Origin: Sclerotinia nivalis
Taxonomy: Eukaryota; Ascomycota; Leotiomycetes; Helotiales; Sclerotiniaceae
Direction of reading: 5' to 3'
DNA length: 64,000 bases
Assembly (NCBI GenBank): GCA_029531795.1
Contig: JAPEIS010000005.1
Coordinates: 990,001-1,054,000 of the forward strand
Made by a program: the position numbers and the translations under genes. Below, in pieces: positions 37,901-49,412 of the stretch. The stretch's first letter is position 1. Every line of letters starts with the position of its first letter. The notes beneath the pieces were generated by a model. It was given only the letters and a program-made list of their open reading frames with translations, was not told the DNA's origin and ran no database searches.

Positions 37901-38769
37901 ACGGAAATACAGGATATAGCATTATCGGATACCTAAATGGATATAAACTCTACGAAATCAGTTTTGTAATAAGCAAACATAAAGAAGTGTACAATATAGA
38001 AACTAAAGCAGCATTCGAAGATCTTAAAGTTGCAATTGCTCTACTAGAAGCCAAAATGACCCCAAACATCTGGATTTGTCTTAATAATATCGAAATAGCA
38101 ATACAGCTTCTCTCAAGCTTTACAAGTTCCTTACAGGAAACCTTCACATCCTTTCGAAGATTAGCATCAAACTGGAGGTATAACACGATCCGCATCCGAT
38201 AGATTCCAGAGTACAAAAATATAACAAGGAATAAAACAGCCGACAAAGCAGTAAAGGCAGAAGCTGCTCTTGAATAACCTGAATTAGATTTCTTGTATAC
38301 AGAATTCAAAAAAGAAACCAAAGGTTTATAACAGAAAGTTATTGATAAGTTATAATCAATAGTAATCCCTTTATCCTACAAAGCTTTGGAGATCTATTCG
38401 TTACTGAAATTCCCCAAAAACCTTACCCTACCCAGAAGTTTCCTAAAACGCTTGATAACTATCCGATCAAGATATGGAAACTTTGCAATCTATTATAAAC
38501 AATTCCATCATTATAATATATATACCCTTTACAAATACAATACATACAAAACCCCCTTGCACTTCTTCTTCTACAATATTACTAAAAGAAAACACTCTCA
38601 TCTGAAAAACAAACCTGAAATCCTCCTCCCATATCTTTGCAGCATTTACAAAGAAACCAAAAAATTAACAGAATGGACAAATAGAACCAATTTCTTCACC
38701 AATATATACCCCCGATACCTTCCTTTGGAATCTACCCCGATATTCAATCTCATACTCTCCCAAGGGTGA
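34936..38769 (+). pseudogene. LINE 2 ORF2 (endonuclease, reverse transcriptase, RNase H), decayed
   Basis: Endonuclease 34936-35665: DIILIQESYIS at about 35055 (Glu present, Pro changed to Ser) and ISDHFL at 35645-35662. Reverse transcriptase about 36420-37120: SYRPIALLSVLGKRLEWL, LILNIKKVFDT (36690; first Asp now Asn), SILFILYIAP and GYIDDITII at 36952-36975. RNase H 37867-38290: VVFIDESKQTNG (Gly to Glu), ETKAAFEDL, CLNNIEIAI (Asp to Asn), then 'TRNKTADKAV'. C-terminal region with an HCC-type tail to the stop at 38767-38769. Open stretches: 36544-36873, 36886-37122, 37870-38202 and 38386-38769. Confidence 0.82.
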
Positions 38770-39118
38770 ATAAATTGATAATAATGAAATTTTTCCTTTG
38801 TATTTTCTTTTTTTTTTTTTTTTTTTTTTTTTGAATAAACAATTGTATTAGAAAGATCACAAAGCCAAAGACGGACCAACTGTAACTTAACAGATTTGAT
38901 AATATTATATAATCTCTTTAAAAGATCACAAAGTAAAAATAAGATTATAATAGCTATAGAAATACACTTACGAATCATTCAATTCTTAAATATAATTATA
39001 TATATATAACTATTCATAGCCTAGGAGTAACTCCCTAACAACCTTTAACCCAATAAAGTATGCAACGAGAAAGGGGACTTCGTCCCCAGCCTCCGGCCGT
39101 TAAATAATAACACACACA

Positions 39119-39215
39119 CACTTCTATATAGTCAGATCACTTTCTTGATCTTCTTCCTTTCCTTGTAATACAATTATAGATCAATTCTATATATACCATT
39201 TCTCTTATTATGATA
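39119..39215 (+). repeat. 5' LTR of A, right part
   Basis: Resumes with the duplicated 16 bases CACTTCTATATAGTCA (39119-39134; first copy 27573-27588) and runs to TTATTATGATA. It contains TATATATACC, a plausible promoter-type box. Confidence 0.9.
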
Positions 39216-39357
39216 GTTTGTATTACCCTTTCAAAGGCCCTGTCACTTTACGAAGTGATTTGGTCTTGTCAAATCATTTGCAGGTTTTTATATCTGTTTT
39301 CGATTGTTTTTGCGCTGTTGTAATTCGTCTGTTTTTGTGTAGTCACATTTCTTATCT

Positions 39358-39420
39358 GCTTTTGTATAGCTTTTTTATTTGCTTTTGTATAGCTTTTTTA
39401 TTTGCTTTTGTATAGCTTTT
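39358..39420 (+). repeat. 23-base tandem repeat in the leader of A
   Basis: GCTTTTGTATAGCTTTTTTA plus TTT occurs 2.7 times. It lies between the 5' LTR and the gag start, and is pyrimidine-rich. Confidence 0.85.
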
Positions 39421-39545
39421 GATCTCTGATTGTTTCTATACGATTATATTTATTTATAGGTTTCTGTATCTGTTTTTGATTGCTTTTGTATAATCGTATT
39501 TTTTTCTTTATCGATTATTTTTGTATAATTGTAATTCTTTTTATA

Positions 39546-40900
39546 ATGATTTCTAATTCTATATCTGTTGGTAGTGTGACTCCTACTTTTATCGAGGGAA
39601 TTCGTACCGGAATCCAACAAGTCTTTGGTTAATGATCTACTATTATATAAATCCTAATAGAATTGGATACTTCGGTAATATCAAACCTTATTATTGATTT
39701 TAATGAACAAATTGTTTATCTGAATTATATTTTCTCTATCATCGAAGATTGCTTTACTATTCAAACTACTTACATCGTTATTCAAACAAATAAGATCAAG
39801 GAATACAAAGCAGAAAACGTTAGGCTTTTTTGTATTTTAACCAACAAACAAATTCAACTGGATACTGATAATGCTACTACTAATTAGAAACCGATCATTC
39901 TTTATTAAACTCAAAAGAATCTATCTATTTTTAAAGACGAAAGATCTAATATTCTTGTTCGTTAAAAGGATTATCAATTTTGGAAATTGGATTTATAATT
40001 CTATTGGATAATCGATTTACAATTCTTTGTTTTCGAATAAAAAAAGATTAACTATATTATTAATCTTTTCGATAATCAAATATAACAAAAGTATATTACA
40101 AATATCATCAGATTTATTAACGATCCCATTTGTTTCGATTTTGCTGTTTCGTTTTTAACCAAATTGAACAAATTATATATCTTTATAAACATTGAAAAAA
40201 AAGCTTTGTTCAAATTCAACAAACTTTCTATAGATTCAAAGGAGTCCTTTTTGGTTTTCTTCTTTACATTATCTCATCTTGCTAACTCTTACTACAAATC
40301 TGATCGCAAGATTGTTAATACAATAAAGCAAAAGATTACTATTCCCCTTCAAACTTTAATTATTAATAACTCAAATCTCTACACTACCAACGATATTGAT
40401 GATTAATAAAAGAAATTCTCTATTTGAAATCAGAATCTTTATGATGCTGAGTATTATAACAAAAATTCTGATAATATATCTACTATTGATGATAATTCTA
40501 TAGACCTCGATACAATGAAGCAAAAGGGATAATAGCAAAAGAATCAGCAAAATAAGAAAAAGAAATTTAATCCTATAGTTTTTTACAATTGTTATAATAG
40601 GATCGGTTATTTTCAAATTGATTGTTACACTATTTATAATATCAACAATAATCTTCTTCCCGGCAAACAAACTCTTACTAATGTCTTTTCCAATTATAAC
40701 ACCACCACCCCAACTAATCTAGCCCCTATTCAATATACTACCGCCCCGGCTTTCCGAAACGCTAATAGATTTAACAATAGTCGCGATGGATTTCGAGAAG
40801 GATATACTGATAATTGAATACAAGATTAATAATATTTGAATCAAGTATAATGATAAGATTATATTGAATCAAAGGAAGTTATCTTTATATTTAATTTAAT
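39546..40900 (+). pseudogene. A gag, RIP-decayed
   Basis: The first ATG after the leader (39546) opens a 28-codon frame (MISNSISVGSVTPTFIEGIR). Further open pieces are 39663-39887 and 40164-40406. A zinc-knuckle-like segment at about 40585-40640 reads FYNCYNRIGYFQIDC, in which two cysteines and the histidine appear to have become Tyr. It would package element RNA in virus-like particles. Stops at former Gln codons make it non-functional. Confidence 0.68.
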
Positions 40901-40987
40901 CAAGGAAAATCCCGAATAGGGAAAAGATTAATCTTTGCGAAAAATCGTTTGTAGAGGAATATTAAAAACAAAAAGGTAAATCGAGGA

Positions 40988-43900
40988 ATGAATAGATATA
41001 AATTATTACAATTCAATTTTATGAATAGTAAATCTCTATTTATTAAAACTATTATATTTCCTATATATAAAAACCTTTTTATTATTACAAGTTTTATTGA
41101 TAATGGATACTCTAAAGAAGTCTTTGTTAATTATTCTTTTGTTCTCAAATATAATATTGAAATACAATTCTTATCTTATTTTCGCAAGCTTCAATTCACC
41201 GATGAAAAGATTACTGATAGAATTACAGAATATTTTGTAATAAAAATCGTTATAAAAGATCATTATAAATATTGGTCTTTTTATATCATTTAGTTTTCAT
41301 TAGAGACATTATTAATCTTTGATTTATCATAATTACAATATTACAATCCTATTATCAATTGAACAAAGATAAGTTTAACATTCTCTTCAAACTATTATAC
41401 TTCCAATTGTTCGATGTATTATAATTCAAAGCCAGTTATTACATTAACAATCCTATTTTTGATTAAAGAATAAAAGGATTTGATAAAAGTTACTCTATAA
41501 TAGATTGTTGATATTATTAAATCTTTAAATAAATTCTTTATCGATTTTGATATAAAAGCTAAATATATAATTTATAAATATTGCTCTCTCTATATCGAAA
41601 ATTGTTCAAAAAATGATATTGATTGTTTATCTATTCAAACGTTTTTTGTTTTTAAAAGAGCTTTTTATAAAAAACCTTTTATCAAAAAGATATTAGATAA
41701 GGGTTATATATTATAATCTGACGATTCTTTTGTTGATCTCGAATTTCAGCAAGGTTTAACGCTTGGTATGAATCATTATCGAATAAAGTATTGTGGGGAA
41801 TCAAATAATCAAGTATAGATGATTTCCAATTGCCCGTATCCAAAATCGATTTTGAAGATTGCAGATTGACATTGCTTTGTTTACAATCCAAAAAACTATT
41901 TATCTTTGTTTTCTATTGGGGAACTCCCTATATCTGTCTATAAGAATACAAATCCAAATATAGATGATATTTATTGATTGTAAGTTTCTAACTTTATTTT
42001 ATTCTATCAACAAGATAACATTCGGGCTATTCAGTTGATATAGAATGAATTAAATACTATATAGAAAACTATTAAACAAGATCATCTACAATAAACTATA
42101 TTATTCCTAATGTTTACAGAAAAGGATTTTCGATCGATTTTACAAAAGCAGGGTAATATAATAGAAATACTTTCTAAAACTTCACCACAATTTTATAATT
42201 TTGTATACGATTGTTATAAACTGTTTATCTACAGAAGATCTCTAAAATTGATATCGACAAATTTTTAACCAGCAAACCTTTTCTCAATAACGATCAAATA
42301 CAACAAAGGCTTCCTATATAATTACAAAATAAACTTCTTACCTTTCTCCCACATTATACAAATAAACTACCGCTTTGTTGAATCTGGGACCACAAGATTG
42401 AATTGATATCTAGTAAAAAACTATTTTATTTCAAAAACTACCCTCTATCGCCAATAAAATTAATAATGATACACAAATAACTCGATAATAATCTTTCCAA
42501 AAAATTCATTCAGGAATCAAAATCACGATACACCTCTCCTTTACTATTGACTGCCAAACCTAGAAAGGGGGTCTGCATTTATCAAGATTATCGAAAACTC
42601 AATAACATTACCATAAAGAATCGCTACCCATTATCTATCGTTCGCAAAATACTAAACATTTTTTGCAATGCAAAAATTTACACCAAACTTGATATCATTA
42701 TAATATTCAATAAATTGCAAATCGCCAAAGAGGATGAATAGAAAACTATGTTTATTATTCGTTTTGGTCTTTTTGAATTTCTAATTATATCTTTCGATCT
42801 TTGCAATACACCTGTATCATTCCAATATTATATCAATCATATACTTTTCGACGAATTGAATAAATATTATATTGTATATCTCGATGATATTTTAATCTAC
42901 TCCGATAATCCTGTAGAGCATAAAGAGTATATTCGTCAAATGATTCAAAAACTAATAGATATTGGATTATAAATTAATATTAACAAATACAAATTCGAAA
43001 CCACGAAAATAAAGTATCTGGATCTTATCATTATAATTAAAAGTATCAAAATAAATCAAGAAAAGATTATAACTATTACATTTTAAAAGTTGCCTTTATA
43101 TATAAAGGATTTACAATGATTTCTTGATTTCGCTAACTTCTATCAACATTTTATAAAAGATTTTTCAAAGATTTGTCATCCTTTCAACAATCTTTTGCAA
43201 AAGAATATTATATAGAATTAGAATATAAATCATACAAAAGTTTTTGACATTTTAAAAAGGATTTTTACAACAACACCAGTTTTGGTATACTTCGATTACA
43301 AACGAAAAACTGTTTTGGAAACCGATATTTTCGATTAAACCTCAAAAGGAGTTCTTTTGTAATACAATAATAATAATATTTTGCATTTAATCATTTACTT
43401 TTCATTTAAGCATATAATAACAGAATATAATTATAAGATTTACAACAAAAAACTACTTATTATTATCAAAACAATAGAAAAATAATACTCAAAACTTTAG
43501 AGTTTACAAAAGAAATTCGAGATTCTCATTGATCACAAAAACCTCGAGTATTTTATGATTACAAAGACTCTCAATCAACGATAGATACAATAATCCGAAT
43601 TTCTGTTTTAATATAATTTCTATATAATCTATCAATTAGAAAACAAAACTATTCGATCAAATATATTCAATAGAAAACACAAAAATCGATTATATCATTT
43701 TAATCCAAACAATGAATATCTAAAGAATCAAAAGTATATTATCCTTCCTTAAGATTATTTTGATACTGATCTTTATAAGGATTTGATTGAACATATCAAT
43801 TTGACATCAATAAAAACAATAATACTACTTTATAATTAATCAATTGATATCCTAATCGATACAGTGTATACTAGATCCGATATCGTAGATCAATTTATCT

Positions 43901-45370
43901 TTACTTTTAATAATCTATTGATGACTAAATAGCCAAAAGAGTATTATAAAACTCTTCGGATCGTTATACAGGATTGTTCGATCCAAAATAATAGAATTTA
44001 CTATCGGGATAAGCTTTGAGTTTTATTAAACGATAAATTCAAACTCCAAATTATTTATCGGATTCATTCTTTTGATTCTACTAGTTATCCTAATCGAATT
44101 AAAACGATCGATTTTGTTTCTTATATATACTAATAGCCTAATATGCATTTAGAAATCATATCCTATATAAAAACCTGCAAACTTTGTATTTGTATCAAAT
44201 CGTCTAAATCAATACTTCCCGGATTTTTGAAATCATTGTCTGTTCCTTTTCATATATAATCTGATATCTCAATCGATTATATTACACCACTCCTAGATTG
44301 TACTCATTATAATTCTATTTATAAACATATCTTGATAGTAATCTATAAGCTAACCAAAATGAGATATTTCATTGATATATATACATTAACGATAAAAGAA
44401 TTAATCGATACCTTCATCAACTGTATTTATACATTTTATAGATTTCTGAACAATATCATTTCCGATCGAAAAACACAATTCGTATCAGGATTCTAATCAC
44501 AACTCTCGGAATAATTGGGAGTTACTTTAAAATACTCTTCAGCTTTTCATTCTCAAATAAATAATCAAACCAAATATATTAATTCGATTCTGGAATAGTA
44601 TTTATAAGCTTTTATTAACTATTATCAAAATGATTGATTGGATTGATTACCCTTAACCAAATTTGCATTCAATAATATAGTTTCTGAAACAATTGATTAT
44701 TTACCCTTCTTTGCCAATTATAATTTTAACTTGTATCTAGATATTGAATCTAATAAACTTTGTCTATCAGATATCACTTTAATACAAAAACAGAAATTCT
44801 TTAAAGATAATCAAACTATAAATCGTATAGAATATATCTTGAAGCAACTTCGGGCTTTTGTATAACAAACAATTACTACTTATAAGGATTATACTAACCA
44901 TCACCACTTTGATTCATTTCATTACACAATTGACCAGAAAGTCTATATCAATACTAAGAATATAAAGACCTTGCGTAAAGCAAAGAAGCTAAATAATAAA
45001 TGAATTAATCTTTACAAGATTATCAAGATTTATCTTTATGTTTGCTTTATTCAATTATTTAAAAACATTAAAATCTTTTCTGTTTTCCATTATTCTCTTT
45101 TACTTTCAGTTTATATTAATCCTCATTTCCTGATTCAAATAACGATTAACGAATCAGAGTCCTTGATTATACAGGATAAAGTTTTGGAACAGAATGACGA
45201 TAAAGATGAGTCTGTTCAAAAATGGATATTTGAAAAAGTTCTAGATAATCACAATAAGGATAATTACTATTATTTAATCAAATGAAGATACTATATGCTA
45301 ATTTGGCAATCAATTAATGATTTAAAGAATAACGAGAAGATTCTTATCGATTATTATTACCTTCATCCAA
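40988..45370 (+). pseudogene. A pol (protease, RT, RNase H, integrase, chromodomain), RIP-decayed
   Basis: Protease in 40988-41293 (SFIDNGYSKEVFVNYSF). RT 42547-43080: fingers motif YQDYRKLNNITIKNRYPL and catalytic [13 protein letters not shown] at about 42870-42910, with both aspartates present. RNase H about 43290-43560. Integrase zinc-binding CKLCICIK region near 44170; core with SIDYITPL (44270), IISDRKTQF (about 44460) and INSILEQYL (about 44590), i.e. the D-D-E triad is still legible. Post-integrase VYINTKNIKTL about 44950. Chromodomain 45208-45365 (WIFEKVLDNHNKDNYYYLIK ... INDLKNNEKILIDYY). Stops are scattered throughout, fewer than in B'. Confidence 0.85.
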
Positions 45371-45718
45371 AAAAGCCAGGGTCATCAATTTGAATCCTAA
45401 AGCACTTCGATATTGTTATATTGCAATTGGAACTACAGAATTTGCAATCGGAGTTACACAGTGCGATTACTACGTCTACTTTATGAAAATCTACTCACAT
45501 CAAGATTATTCGTTTCGTTTAAAGGTATATTATATATTATTACAATAAAGAATATAGCATTTAGAATATTGTATATTAAAAGATATAATGTTATTGAAAA
45601 ATACCATACGTTTTTGTTTAGAAACCTAATTGAAAAAAAGGATCTATATTTTTTCTTTACTTTTCTTTATTTTCTAATACTCATTTGGAGTCAAATGGGT
45701 TTCTTGAAAAGAGGATAC

Positions 45719-45881
45719 TATTATAGATTTATCTCTCTTCATTTACACATAATCATATATACCTTAGACACATATATATACACTCACTTTTATATAGTCA
45801 GGTCACCTCTTTGACCTTCTTCCTCTCCTCGTAGTACAACTATAGATCAACCCTATATATACCATTTCCCTCACCGTGATA
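45719..45881 (+). repeat. 3' LTR of A
   Basis: 163 bases, TATTATAGATT to TCACCGTGATA; RIP-mutated in its first half. Confidence 0.9.
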
Positions 45882-45886
45882 TATTG

Positions 45887-47860
45887 AGAATATAGTAGTT
45901 TGAACGAGTAGAGATTTGTTATCTATAGAATTAAATTGTAAAGATTCTTTGCTAATTATTATTTATTGTATTCATTCTGTATCCCTTGATAACCCTTGCA
46001 AACGATTTATTGTAAAGGTTAAATTTTTCCCGAATATTTTTGAATAAATATAAATGATAGTGATATTATATTACAAAAAGATATATTTGATATATTTTCT
46101 GATAATGTTAATGCTTTTTCTTTAACAAATCTAATGAATATATTAAGATATTGTTATTGATGATTATTGTAATCTTAATAATTATTTTATTGAAAACTTC
46201 TATGATTAATTGGATTAAAGGGGTAGTATTGTTGAATTTGAGATTATACTTGATATTCTCTTCATTGATAGTTATCTCGATTGATTGAATTGTTCGGACA
46301 GTATTGTTGATTTTGATATAATTGATAATTATTTCTCAAATAATTACTTTTATAAGAAATACTTTTGTATCCGCTTGTATTTTTTATAATATCAACTTGT
46401 TTCTTTACTTTACAATCTGTAATTTGGTGTTTAGATTGTTTACAAAAATAGTATAGATTATAAAGATATTCGTACTTTCTTTATATTTGTTTTGAGGTTC
46501 TGATTGTATCAAGGTCTATAGAATCGCCTTAAATATAAGATACTGATAATACTTATCGTTGAATATAAATTGAATTAGATCTCGAAGAGTTTATATTATA
46601 ATGCTTGTTATTCTGATAATTTTGATTCTATATTTAGAATTTCTTTTTTTATTCTTCAATATTAGTAAATTTATAAGGGTTTAAATCGCTTTTTATTAAT
46701 GTCTTCAATTTATTGATGACTTTTTGTTTCATTGCAAGAATCATTTCTCAAAGAGTTTTTTTACTAAGTATATTTAAATATTCCAATTATAAATAAAAAG
46801 AAAGAAATAGAGTTTTTTCGTTTATTTTGAATTTATCGAATTTGATTGCTGTTTTATATTCAGCATCAATTAAAATATAAAGACCATCGAGTTTCTTTAG
46901 GAATATATCTACAATAGTAAATTCCGATATATTATCTATAATTCCTTCTATATCCTTTCGTTTTTCTTATCGAATTATTCCTTTCAAAAACAAAATCATA
47001 TATAACAATTTCTTTTGTTTTGTATCGAAAACTATAGGATCGCTTTTCCAATAGATATATAAATTCATTTTCCAATCTTTGTATTTGTTTTATCGAATCA
47101 AAAGATCTATTTTTTCATCTTTGAATAATTGAGAATTCTTTGTAGTTTATTGTGATCGATAGATTGATATAGTAGGGTTTGTGTCGATAGATAATTAATC
47201 AAGTTGTTCCCGAAAAACAAAGTTCTGAATCATTAATCTTATATTAGCTGTATTACTTAATTGTAGATCTCCTTGTAGTATATATATTTCTTATCGGTAT
47301 TGCTTTGCTTAAACTAATGTTTATTCTATGAAACTAAACAAATGTTGTATATATACAATAGTTTCAGAATTCTATATATTGGTAAATATATCGGAAATAG
47401 AAGTTGAATCTTTAAGATCTCTATCTTTAATATTAAAGAATTTATATATAAGCTATTGATAATTAAAGAAAATAGACTTAATATACTCTCAAAATTCAAA
47501 TATCGTTTTTGATCGGGCTAAAGGTATCAATGATTCTAATAGAATTGATTGAATAGTATCCGATATAATAATAGATTATTTAAAACAATTTTAAAAACTA
47601 AAGTATAATTGTAGGGTCTTTGATTTCGATTATATAATAATGTAGTATTAATTAAATCAAGATCTGGATCTGAATCTGAATCTAAATCTGAATCTGAATC
47701 TGGATTTGAGTTTAGATTGGAATCGAATTAAAATATTATTTATTATTTATTAATATATTGATAATCGAAGTTTTCAAGTATTTTATAAAATTGATTATTT
47801 GGCAAAACTGAATTATCTTTCTTATTCAACAGCAAAATCTTTATGAAAAATAAAATATAC
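45887..47860 (-). pseudogene. B gag, RIP-decayed
   Basis: Nucleocapsid/capsid remnant on the minus strand. Near the start (47660-47715) the hexanucleotide run encodes an acidic Ser-Asp repeat. The capsid part spans about 47100-46600. A zinc knuckle near 46440-46380 reads YFCKQSKHQITDC, with the first Cys changed to Tyr. The end of gag was separated from the protease by insertion of element A at 45882. The bases 45887-46010 match 3396-3527 of fragment B1. Confidence 0.68.
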
Positions 47861-48006
47861 TATTACAATAATAGTAAAATGCTTTAAGATATAATGATAT
47901 TCTACAAAGAAGAAAGAAGGTACTAGGAAAAGCGCCGATTATATAGGGGATAAATACTTTAAGCAGCTATACAGACTAGCTAGGAACGGGTTACGAACCT
48001 GTGATA
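47861..48006 (-). repeat. 5' LTR of B
   Basis: 146 bases on the plus strand from TATTACAATAATAG to GAACCTGTGATA. In element orientation it begins with TATCACAGG (TGTCACAGG inferred). Confidence 0.88.
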
Positions 48007-48531
48007 GAATAATCAATGAATCAAAATCAAAAACTATAAAAAATAAATTTTTCAAAAAAGAAGATAAAAAAGAAAAATTAATTCAGAAATAGATCTTTGA
48101 AAATATATTTAATAATTATAATAAAATTAATTATTATTATGAAATTAAATAAAGATATTATATATTAATTTAACAATTAATAATCAATTTGAAAGGAAAC
48201 AAAAAAACATTAATCGAATATTATTATTTATACTTTAAAAAACCGGAATTATTATTATAGATTTTAATTTATTCAAATACTACAATATTATTATCAATTT
48301 TAATTTTTACAAAAACAATTTAATAATGATCAATAAAGAAAAAAATACAATTTATATAATTAAAAAACTATATTCTAATTTTTAAACCGATTTTAAAAAA
48401 GAAAAAGAAAATTCAATATCTATATTTTTTAAAATCTGGATTATACTTTGAATATTGATTTATTAGAATAAATACTTTATAAAATATTATTGATTATTTA
48501 AAAATAAATAAAGTTTTAAAAAAGAAGATAC
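48007..48531 (+). pseudogene. B' pol, third piece (chromodomain end) and 3' region
   Basis: It starts with the second GAATA copy (48007-48011) and continues exactly where 22745 left off, as judged from element A (45145 onward). 48080-48250 aligns with the chromodomain of A (45208-45365). The rest matches the 3' untranslated region of B. No open frame survives. Confidence 0.7.
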
Positions 48532-48693
48532 TATTATAGATTCATAATTCATTTTAATTTAATCTTTTTTTGATTATTTCAAATATCTATCCTTCTATTA
48601 TATAATCGATACTTCTTTTTATATTTTCTTTCCTTCTTTATAGAATATCATCATATTATTATATTATTTAAGATCCCATCTCATACCGTGATA
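48532..48693 (+). repeat. 3' LTR of B'
   Basis: It begins TATTATAGATTCATAAT (ancestral TGTTA... inferred) and ends ACCGTGATA (ancestral ...GTGACA). It aligns with the reverse complement of the 146-base LTR of B, including TATATAATCG and AGAATATCAT, but has a different distal end. It marks the right edge of the AT-rich block; the following bases are ATCAT repeats and then sequence of normal composition. Confidence 0.72.
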
Positions 48694-49412
48694 ATCATCA
48701 TCATCGCTTTCCCCGACTACGACAGTAGGCGGCTGAGTCATAGAGAGCCGACTATTAGTTTAGAATAAAATGCGCAACCTCAAAATCTTCAACCTGTCAT
48801 TTCCAACGTGTTTACTGGTATATTATGGATTAATCATGTGAAATTTGATTCATGTGATAGTAAAATCATGTGATCAAAATATTCAATGTGCTTTGATCAA
48901 TGTTAGATTCTAACCTCACGTGCTAAATACCCTGCGGTACCCCGATACCCGGAGCATTTCGCTGGGTAGTTACCCTACCCCGTGGAGTTCGAACAGGGTG
49001 GCTTTTTGGCTGGTTTTTACCCCGGGTATACCCTACCCTTCACCCAACCCTGAGGTTATGTATCAATATTATAATTGAATATTTCACAACCCTAAAATCA
49101 CGTAACAAGTTTGCGGAATGGTAAGCACTTGATTGTATGAATTGAAGACACTTTCCTATGTCTGATTCATGAGTGAGTACTCCGCACCTTCAAAAAACGG
49201 TACAATAATTTTGTGCAATTGCAATGTTTAGTTTCACAAGTGGGAGACAAGGAAAATGAATGAATCTTGGGGTGGAGTTTCAATTTTTGTTCTTACTAAT
49301 TGTCCCTAAATAGCTTAGCTCTTCCTATAAGATGTGACAAAAATAGAGCAGACTTCTTTTGTATTTGCTTCATCGTTTGTTCGTAACATTAATCCAAGTC
49401 ATTACCTATGCT
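48694..49412. other. Intergenic, normal composition; hAT-like terminus near 49052
   Basis: The sequence changes abruptly from AT-rich debris to mixed composition at 48694. 48930-49052 is rich in TACCC/GGGTA words. Its right end reads, in reverse complement, CAGGGTTGGGTGAAGGGTAG, similar to ends of fungal hAT elements. No matching left end, transposase or 8-base duplication was found. The remainder (48700-48930, 49060-49412) shows nothing I can name; part of it will be the 3' untranslated region of the dehydrogenase gene. Confidence 0.4.

Larger units (their letters stand above)
33383..39118 (+). mobile_element. LINE 2, second Tad1-like element, apparently full length
   Basis: It follows LINE 1 directly, separated only by the duplicated target piece. 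The short duplication CACACACTT occurs at 33374-33382 and 39115-39123. It carries ORF1 with several zinc knuckles, ORF2, a 25-T run (38808-38832) and a GC-rich 3' tail (39060-39100, GGGGACTTCGTCCCC hairpin) ending TAAATAATAA. It is clearly less mutated than LINE 1, with long open stretches in ORF2. Confidence 0.82.
27507..45881 (+). mobile_element. Gypsy family A element (plus), 5' LTR split by two LINEs
   Basis: Target duplication is CATTG (27502-27506) on the left and TATTG (45882-45886) on the right, differing by one C-to-T. The 3' LTR is 45719-45881 (163 bases). The 5' LTR is 27507-27588 plus 39135-39215 (82 + 81 = 163 bases), with the LINEs between. Gag and pol follow at 39546-45370. Without the LINEs the element is about 6.8 kb. 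It inserted into B between its gag and protease; B1 at 3396 shows the uninterrupted site. Confidence 0.9.
22751..48006 (-). mobile_element. Gypsy family B element (minus), interrupted by element A
   Basis: Bounded by 146-base LTRs at 22751-22896 and 47861-48006 and by a perfect target duplication GAATA (22746-22750 and 48007-48011). Removing the A insertion (27507-45881 plus one duplication) leaves about 6.9 kb, the normal size for a chromovirus. Gene order on the minus strand: gag (about 47700-46050), then protease on the other side of the insertion (27504-27307), RT, RNase H, integrase and chromodomain ending near 23180. It inserted into B', a member of its own family. Confidence 0.88.
12280..48693 (+). 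mobile_element. Gypsy family B, old element B' (plus), split into three pieces by nested insertions
   Basis: Pieces: 12280-14433 (protease-side sequence through RT and RNase H), 21864-22750 (integrase core and post-integrase region) and 48007-48693 (chromodomain end, 3' untranslated region and 3' LTR). Joining them gives the gene order of a chromovirus. The sequence matches the reverse complement of the minus-strand family-B element (22751-48006) in RT, RNase H, integrase and 3' region, but is far more AT-mutated and contains deletions, for example through the RT 'YLDD' motif near 13415 and around the C insertion. 5' LTR and gag are missing; in their place is the antisense fragment 11700-12275. 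It is the oldest layer of the nest. Confidence 0.75.

Noticed and set aside
38646..38978. 110-codon minus-strand ORF with a long Lys run
   Set aside because: It is antisense to the LINE 2 ORF2 end and 3' T run; the Lys run is the homopolymer.
41682..41891. 69-codon minus-strand ORF in element A
   Set aside because: It is antisense to the protease/RT linker of A; no independent support.
47660..47715. Hexanucleotide run as a microsatellite or CRISPR-like array
   Set aside because: It has imperfect units with no spacers and encodes an acidic Ser-Asp stretch of gag, also found at 12085-12120.
48958..49000. GTTCGAA motif read as a tRNA T-loop
   Set aside because: No acceptor, D or anticodon stems could be folded around it.
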